DNA of 17,146 nucleotides from an uncultured Candidatus Melainabacteria bacterium. GTDB taxonomy: Bacteria; Cyanobacteriota; Vampirovibrionia; Gastranaerophilales; Gastranaerophilaceae. Of the stretch, positions 14,018 through 17,146 are shown in pieces. The position numbers were made by a program, and so were the translations under genes. Position 1 is the stretch's first letter. Each line of letters starts with the position of its first letter. Under the pieces are notes generated by a model. It saw nothing but the letters and a program-made list of their open reading frames with translations, was not told the origin of the DNA and did not search any database. The stretch spans positions 1 through 17,146 of the forward strand of contig CAKVGS010000038.1 in the NCBI GenBank assembly GCA_934747335.1. The letters run 5' to 3'.

Positions 14018-14082
14018 AGATGTTTTAATTGTTTAAAGTCTTAAATTTTTGTAAACTTTTTTTAAAATCGTATATACTTTAC

Positions 14083-14111
14083 TTGTTAAGTTTTAAACAA
14101 ATTTGTATAAT
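14083..14111 (+). promoter_or_regulatory. Promoter of the 606-aa membrane protein gene
   Basis: TTGTTA (14083-14088), 17 bp, TATAAT (14106-14111). Predicted start near 14118, leaving a 36-nt leader with a GGAGGGG ribosome-binding site. It shares the 177-bp divergent region with the transporter gene. Confidence 0.75.
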
Positions 14112-14153
14112 AGTGTAACGTCTACACTTAAAACAGGATATGGAGGGGTTTCG

Positions 14154-15974
14154 TTGAGAATAAATACCGTTAGCACTTCTGTTTCACAAAACTATAAGCA
14201 AAACAGATACAATCCTAATTTTAAATCAGTTATGCCAATTTTAGGCGCAACCGGAAGTATTATGCAATGGATTGAAAGTAAAGGGTATTTTATTTCTTTT
14301 CTTATTCAAGACGGATTAGGCATGACAGCACCTAGAGTGTGGACAGGTTTTCATCGTGATAAAGAAATCACAGGCAAATACAACAAGCAAGAAGGCTTAG
14401 AAGTTCTTGGAAGAGAAGGACTTACAGGTCCGTATATTGTTGGCGTTGCACCAGCAGTACTTGCTTTATCAGGAAGATTTTGCAAATCAACAAATACTAA
14501 CACACGACTAATAAAAAGATATGGCGAAAGCTTAAAAGAATTGGTTAAAAGTAAAACTTTTAATGACACAATAAAAAAAGACAAAGATAAATTCAAAAAA
14601 GCTTTTTTCCAAAAAAATTTGGACGCTATCTATAAAAATTCAGTAACCAATGATAAAAATACAGAAGAAACAATAAAAAATTTGTTAAAAGAATTTGATA
14701 AATTTGATAATGGTGACAAAAAAGTTTCAGAAGCAGCCTTAAACAATATGGTTGAAACTATAAATTCTAAACTTTTAGAAACTTCCAGTGATTTTTATCA
14801 ACTTAACAAAGTATATGTCGGAGAAGGAAAAACAAAACAAGCTTTTAGCACAAAAGAAGCACTGAAAGCTCTAAAAGATTATGCAAATGATGCAATAAAA
14901 AATAATCCAAACAGCAGTAGTATAGATGAAACTGCGGCTGAAAACATCAAAAACAATTTTGCAACAAAAAGATTAGGTGTTAACATTGCAAATGTTGCGC
15001 TCACACTGATTGGGCTTTCTTATTTACCAAAGCTTTATGCAAAAAGTGATGTTTCACCGGGAGCAGCTGCACTTGAGCATGCAAAACATCAACAATTAGA
15101 CTCAAAAGAAGAAGTTTCTTTTAAAGGTAAAGGTATTAATTCTAATGGATTTTTTGCGAAACTCGGCAAACTCATTACTAAAAATATACCAGAAAAAGCC
15201 CAAGAATTGTTGGAATACACAGGATATAATTTCTCTAAAACAACATTTACCTTGCTTTCCATACTTGGTTTAATCTTGCCTAGAGGCAAAAGAGCATGGG
15301 ATAGAGCGCAAATTGATGCAAATGGGAAACGTGATATGACAGAAATCAATGAAATCTTATTGAGAGATACCGTTTCTTCATTATCAGTTGTTTTTGCGGT
15401 ACCAATGTTAACCAAAATGATTGTTAAATCATATGAAGACAAAATGGGATTTGTACTGACAAACAGAGCTTCTGACGGTAAAAGCGGTTTCAAAAAATTT
15501 GTAGATTTGATTAATCCTTATAGCAATTTGGAAGTTCTTTCTGTTGCAGATTTAGATTCTATTTATGGCAATATTGATTCTAAGATAAAATTCAAAAACT
15601 TTGCAGAGTTTGTTGATAAAAACGGGGGAGATTTAGAAAAAATAATATCTAAATCAGATAATGCGAATGCGGCATTCAAAAAAGACGGTTTCTCCTTGGA
15701 TGCACTAAAAGGATTGTCACGCAAAGATAAAAATGATAAAATTAGAAAACATTTTGAATCTTTATCAGATGACATTATCGCAAAAGTTATGAAAGGCTCC
15801 GGCGAAATTAAGCACAACAAAATTGCTAAAATGGCAAGGGGATTAAACTCACTACCGGGATTTATTTCAACAGTAGTAATTTCACCAATCCTACTTGGCG
15901 CATTAATTCCTATGTTAACTTACCACAACACAAGAAAAGCTAACGCAAAGAAACTAAAAGAAATGCAAAGTTAA
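14154..15974 (+). CDS. Unknown 606-aa protein, several hydrophobic segments, likely internal duplication
   Basis: Not recognised. I start it at TTG 14154, seven bases after GGAGG (14142-14146); a TTG at 14103 lies in frame but inside the promoter -10, so it cannot be the start. The protein begins MRINTVSTSV and carries NPNFKS at 20-25. Hydrophobic segments are near 92-109, 275-296, 363-378, 403-425 and 567-590, with lysine-rich, probably helical, stretches between (about 118-270 and 440-560). Two regions resemble each other: about 37-110 (WIESKGY, then APR at 59-61, then EVLGREGLTG) and about 350-425 (LLEYTGY, then LPR at 375-377, then EILLRDTVSS), each after an FKS/FKG motif (23-25 and 323-325). 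Predicted to be membrane-associated; function unknown. Confidence 0.75.
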   Translation: MRINTVSTSVSQNYKQNRYNPNFKSVMPILGATGSIMQWIESKGYFISFLIQDGLGMTAPRVWTGFHRDKEITGKYNKQEGLEVLGREGLTGPYIVGVAPAVLALSGRFCKSTNTNTRLIKRYGESLKELVKSKTFNDTIKKDKDKFKKAFFQKNLDAIYKNSVTNDKNTEETIKNLLKEFDKFDNGDKKVSEAALNNMVETINSKLLETSSDFYQLNKVYVGEGKTKQAFSTKEALKALKDYANDAIKNNPNSSSIDETAAENIKNNFATKRLGVNIANVALTLIGLSYLPKLYAKSDVSPGAAALEHAKHQQLDSKEEVSFKGKGINSNGFFAKLGKLITKNIPEKAQELLEYTGYNFSKTTFTLLSILGLILPRGKRAWDRAQIDANGKRDMTEINEILLRDTVSSLSVVFAVPMLTKMIVKSYEDKMGFVLTNRASDGKSGFKKFVDLINPYSNLEVLSVADLDSIYGNIDSKIKFKNFAEFVDKNGGDLEKIISKSDNANAAFKKDGFSLDALKGLSRKDKNDKIRKHFESLSDDIIAKVMKGSGEIKHNKIAKMARGLNSLPGFISTVVISPILLGALIPMLTYHNTRKANAKKLKEMQS

Positions 15975-16243
15975 TCTTCGGTTCTAGTTTCGTTATTGGC
16001 TTCAGCACTGCTTTTTGCTCCTATTGCGCCTAAAGCAACAGCTCCAATCGGGCCTGCTACTGCGAAGCCAACTGCTGCCATTGCAGTACCACAAATAGCA
16101 CCGACCAAATAATCTCCAAACTTCAACGAAGAACCACCTTTAAAATTAATATTTTGTGGTTTTTCAATTGGCGAAGATACAGGTTGAACTACTTTTCTTT
16201 TCATAGTAAATGCTGACGTCGCCATAATGGGACTAACTCTCAT
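15971..16243 (-). CDS. Unknown 90-aa glycine-rich membrane protein
   Basis: Not recognised. It starts MRVSPIMATSAFTMKRK, carries NINFKGG (31-37) and then a hydrophobic glycine-rich segment (about 45-76: GDYLVGAICGTAMAAVGF and AVAGPIGAVALGAIGA) with repeated small-residue spacing, a glycine-zipper pattern that could form one long or two short membrane helices. The tail is acidic. Ribosome-binding site AGAGGTG lies about 6 nt upstream, and a TTGACA/TAACAT promoter precedes it. It converges with the 606-aa gene and overlaps it by 4 bp. The shared MR[IV] start, linker and FK motif link the two proteins, which may work together. Confidence 0.75.
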   Translation of the reverse strand: MRVSPIMATSAFTMKRKVVQPVSSPIEKPQNINFKGGSSLKFGDYLVGAICGTAMAAVGFAVAGPIGAVALGAIGAKSSAEANNETRTED

Positions 16244-16279
16244 AAATCACACCTCTTATAAAATAAACACTATACAGGT

Positions 16280-16308
16280 ATGTTAAAATAATAGAAATAT
16301 TTTGTCAA
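16280..16308 (-). promoter_or_regulatory. Promoter of the 90-aa membrane protein gene
   Basis: On the minus strand a perfect TTGACA (16303-16308), 17 bp, TAACAT (16280-16285). Predicted start near 16273, leader of about 30 nt. Confidence 0.65.
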
Positions 16309-16324
16309 TTGTTCTAAATAACTA

Positions 16325-16362
16325 AAAAACCGAGTTTTAGAAAATTCTAAAACTCGGTTTTT
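16325..16362 (-). terminator. Rho-independent terminator of rpsT
   Basis: AAAAACCGAGTTTTAGAA, centre AA, TTCTAAAACTCGGTTTTT: a perfect 18-bp inverted repeat (16325-16342 with 16345-16362) with T-runs on both strands, so it could act in either direction. It begins 18 bp past the rpsT stop. Confidence 0.93.
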
Positions 16363-16380
16363 AATACTTAAAATAACTAA

Positions 16381-16647
16381 TTACTTAGCTAATTTCTTGA
16401 TAGCAAGAACAAGTCTTGATTTCTTTCTCGCAGCTGTATTTTTGTGCAAAATACCTTTTGAAACAGCTTTATCACATAATTGATAAACTCTAGAAACTGC
16501 ACTGTTCAAAGCTTCTTTATCTTCTGCTGTTGCCAAAGCTAATGCTTTTTTAACTGCAGTTTTGATAGATGTTTTGAAAGCTACGTTTCTAACTCTGTTT
16601 GCTTCTGCAATAAGAACTCTTTTCTTTGCTGACTTAATGTTTGCCAT
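16381..16647 (-). CDS. rpsT: 30S ribosomal protein S20 (bS20)
   Basis: Helical small-subunit protein binding 16S rRNA near the base of the body. I start it at MANIKSAKKR (88 residues), the canonical S20 N-terminus; an ATG six codons upstream overlaps the AAAGGA ribosome-binding site. The helices SAKKRVLIAEANRVRN and SAVSRVYQLCDKAVSKG and the KGILHKNTAARKKSRL signature (about 64-79) are diagnostic. It is monocistronic, with its own promoter and terminator. Confidence 0.97.
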   Translation of the reverse strand: MANIKSAKKRVLIAEANRVRNVAFKTSIKTAVKKALALATAEDKEALNSAVSRVYQLCDKAVSKGILHKNTAARKKSRLVLAIKKLAK

Positions 16648-16735
16648 TTTAATTTTTCCTTTCACTTTTGGCTCTTTGTTAAAGTTAATGACTCGATAAC
16701 AAATTGCCTATCACTTGAGGATAGTGAGTACCTTT

Positions 16736-16764
16736 ATTCTAATAATAAAAAAAAAGTTTGTAAA
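16736..16764 (-). promoter_or_regulatory. Probable rpsT promoter
   Basis: On the minus strand TTTACA (16759-16764), 17 bp, TAGAAT (16736-16741). The predicted 80-nt leader contains a small hairpin, CTATC/GATAG (16708-16712 with 16720-16724), flanked by an ACTC/GAGT outer pair. S20 represses its own translation in E. coli; a similar role here is only conjecture. Confidence 0.6.
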
Positions 16765-16800
16765 GATTAATATTAAGTTTTTATACATTCTTAAATCAAA

Positions 16801-16972
16801 ACCCACCCGCATCTGTATGGCTCAGCGCAGCTTCGCCAACAGCTGCGCCCTCCCTAACAAGGGCGGTGCGAGACATCAAATCGAGCGACACACGCGCCGC
16901 GAGCGTTTTTTAGCGAGCGTGAAAGTGCGGGTTCACCCGCTACATCCATTCAGACCACAACCGTAAGGTTGT
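16801..16972. repeat. GC-rich palindromic island in an AT-rich spacer
   Basis: About 58% G+C by hand count over 16801-16980, against very AT-rich flanks. It contains hairpins GCGCAGC/GCTGCGC (16825-16831 with 16842-16848), CGCCCT/AGGGCG (16846-16851 with 16860-16865, resembling the core of repeats A and B), GCGGG/CCCGC (16927-16940) and ACAACC/GGTTGT (16957-16972), plus two GCGAGCGT direct repeats. A frame runs through it but translates to low-complexity Arg/His-rich sequence, so I do not call a gene. Probably an interspersed repeat element. Confidence 0.6.
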
Positions 16973-17001
16973 AGAAAACGATGCGTTATTTTTCTTTTTT
17001 G

Positions 17002-17125
17002 CTTACTTTTTTCTTTTTATTTCGCAACAAAAAAGAAAAAAGTAAGAACTATTTTGAAATAAAAAAAGTTTTTTTGAAATGTCCTTTTCTTTCTCTTTTG
17101 TTGCGAATAAAAAGAGAAAGAAAAG
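17002..17125. repeat. Pair of AT-rich hairpins with complementary loops
   Basis: Hairpin 1: a 17-bp stem (17002-17018 with 17030-17046) with loop ATTTCGCAACA. Hairpin 2: a 16-bp stem (17084-17099 with 17110-17125) with loop GTTGCGAATA. TTCGCAACAAAA (17021-17032) is the exact reverse complement of TTTTGTTGCGAA (17096-17107), so the second hairpin is an inverted, diverged copy of the first with the loop conserved and the stem sequence changed but still paired. One strand of each stem is almost all pyrimidine. No gene is visible in 16765-17146. Confidence 0.7.
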
Positions 17126-17146
17126 AACGAAAAGAAAGAGAAAACA

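Noticed and set aside
16648..16665. Upstream ATG adding six residues to S20
   Set aside because: That ATG overlaps the AAAGGA ribosome-binding site, and the canonical S20 N-terminus MANIKSAKKR begins at 16647.
16715..16966. Plus-strand 83-codon frame through the GC-rich island
   Set aside because: The composition follows the repeat, the protein is low-complexity Arg/His-rich, it begins over the rpsT promoter on the other strand, and it has no ribosome-binding site.
16801..17146. CRISPR array or integrated-element boundary
   Set aside because: The repeats are inverted and heterogeneous, without regular direct-repeat and spacer periodicity, and no integrase or cas gene is present.

Overview
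The window is an AT-rich bacterial chromosome segment. It is dominated by core genes, with a scatter of lineage-specific hypothetical genes and structured repeats. Nothing in it fixes the taxonomy. The AT-rich composition and the unknown proteins carrying a short Asn/Ser-Phe-Lys-Ser/Gly motif near the N-terminus recall uncultured gut Melainabacteria (Gastranaerophilales, non-photosynthetic relatives of Cyanobacteria). That placement is from memory and is held only moderately.

Layout. Positions 58-5655 (minus strand) hold the upstream part of the S10 ribosomal operon in canonical order: rpsJ, rplC, rplD, rplW, rplB, rpsS, rplV, rpsC, rplP, rpmC, rpsQ. It continues off the left edge, presumably into rplN. 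Its probable promoter lies at 5760-5788. The spacers rpsJ-rplC (273 bp), rplD-rplC (141 bp) and rplB-rpsS (102 bp) are long for this operon, and two hold repeat or hairpin sequence. Divergently, rpmE (L31, 6011-6211) has its own promoter and a textbook terminator. Next comes a folK-BaiN-like flavoprotein pair (6312-8004) whose promoter predicts a leaderless mRNA. A 95-aa unknown gene converges on it, followed by a GNAT acetyltransferase.

Positions 8835-9241 are intergenic. They contain three palindromes and a promoter-to-terminator unit that could encode a small RNA of about 108 nt with an anti-Shine-Dalgarno-like tract. Then come hppA (membrane pyrophosphatase, minus), a tRNA-Leu(UAG) with near-consensus promoter and terminator, a 223-aa protein with a papain/transglutaminase-like Cys-His-Asp pattern, a sugar-porter MFS transporter (minus), a 606-aa multi-segment membrane protein that looks internally duplicated, a 90-aa glycine-rich membrane protein (minus) and rpsT (S20, minus). 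The last 350 bp hold a GC-rich palindromic island and two AT-rich hairpins whose loops are exactly complementary.

How the genes relate. Translation (11 S10-operon proteins, L31, S20, tRNA-Leu) and basic metabolism (folate synthesis, pyrophosphate-driven ion pumping, sugar uptake) form the backbone. All four unrecognised proteins share the short N-terminal Phe-Lys-type motif, and all four sit in convergent, abutting or overlapping gene pairs. I rate the motif-bearing set, including the protease-like member, as the most promising undescribed system here. The small-RNA candidate and the paired hairpins come next.
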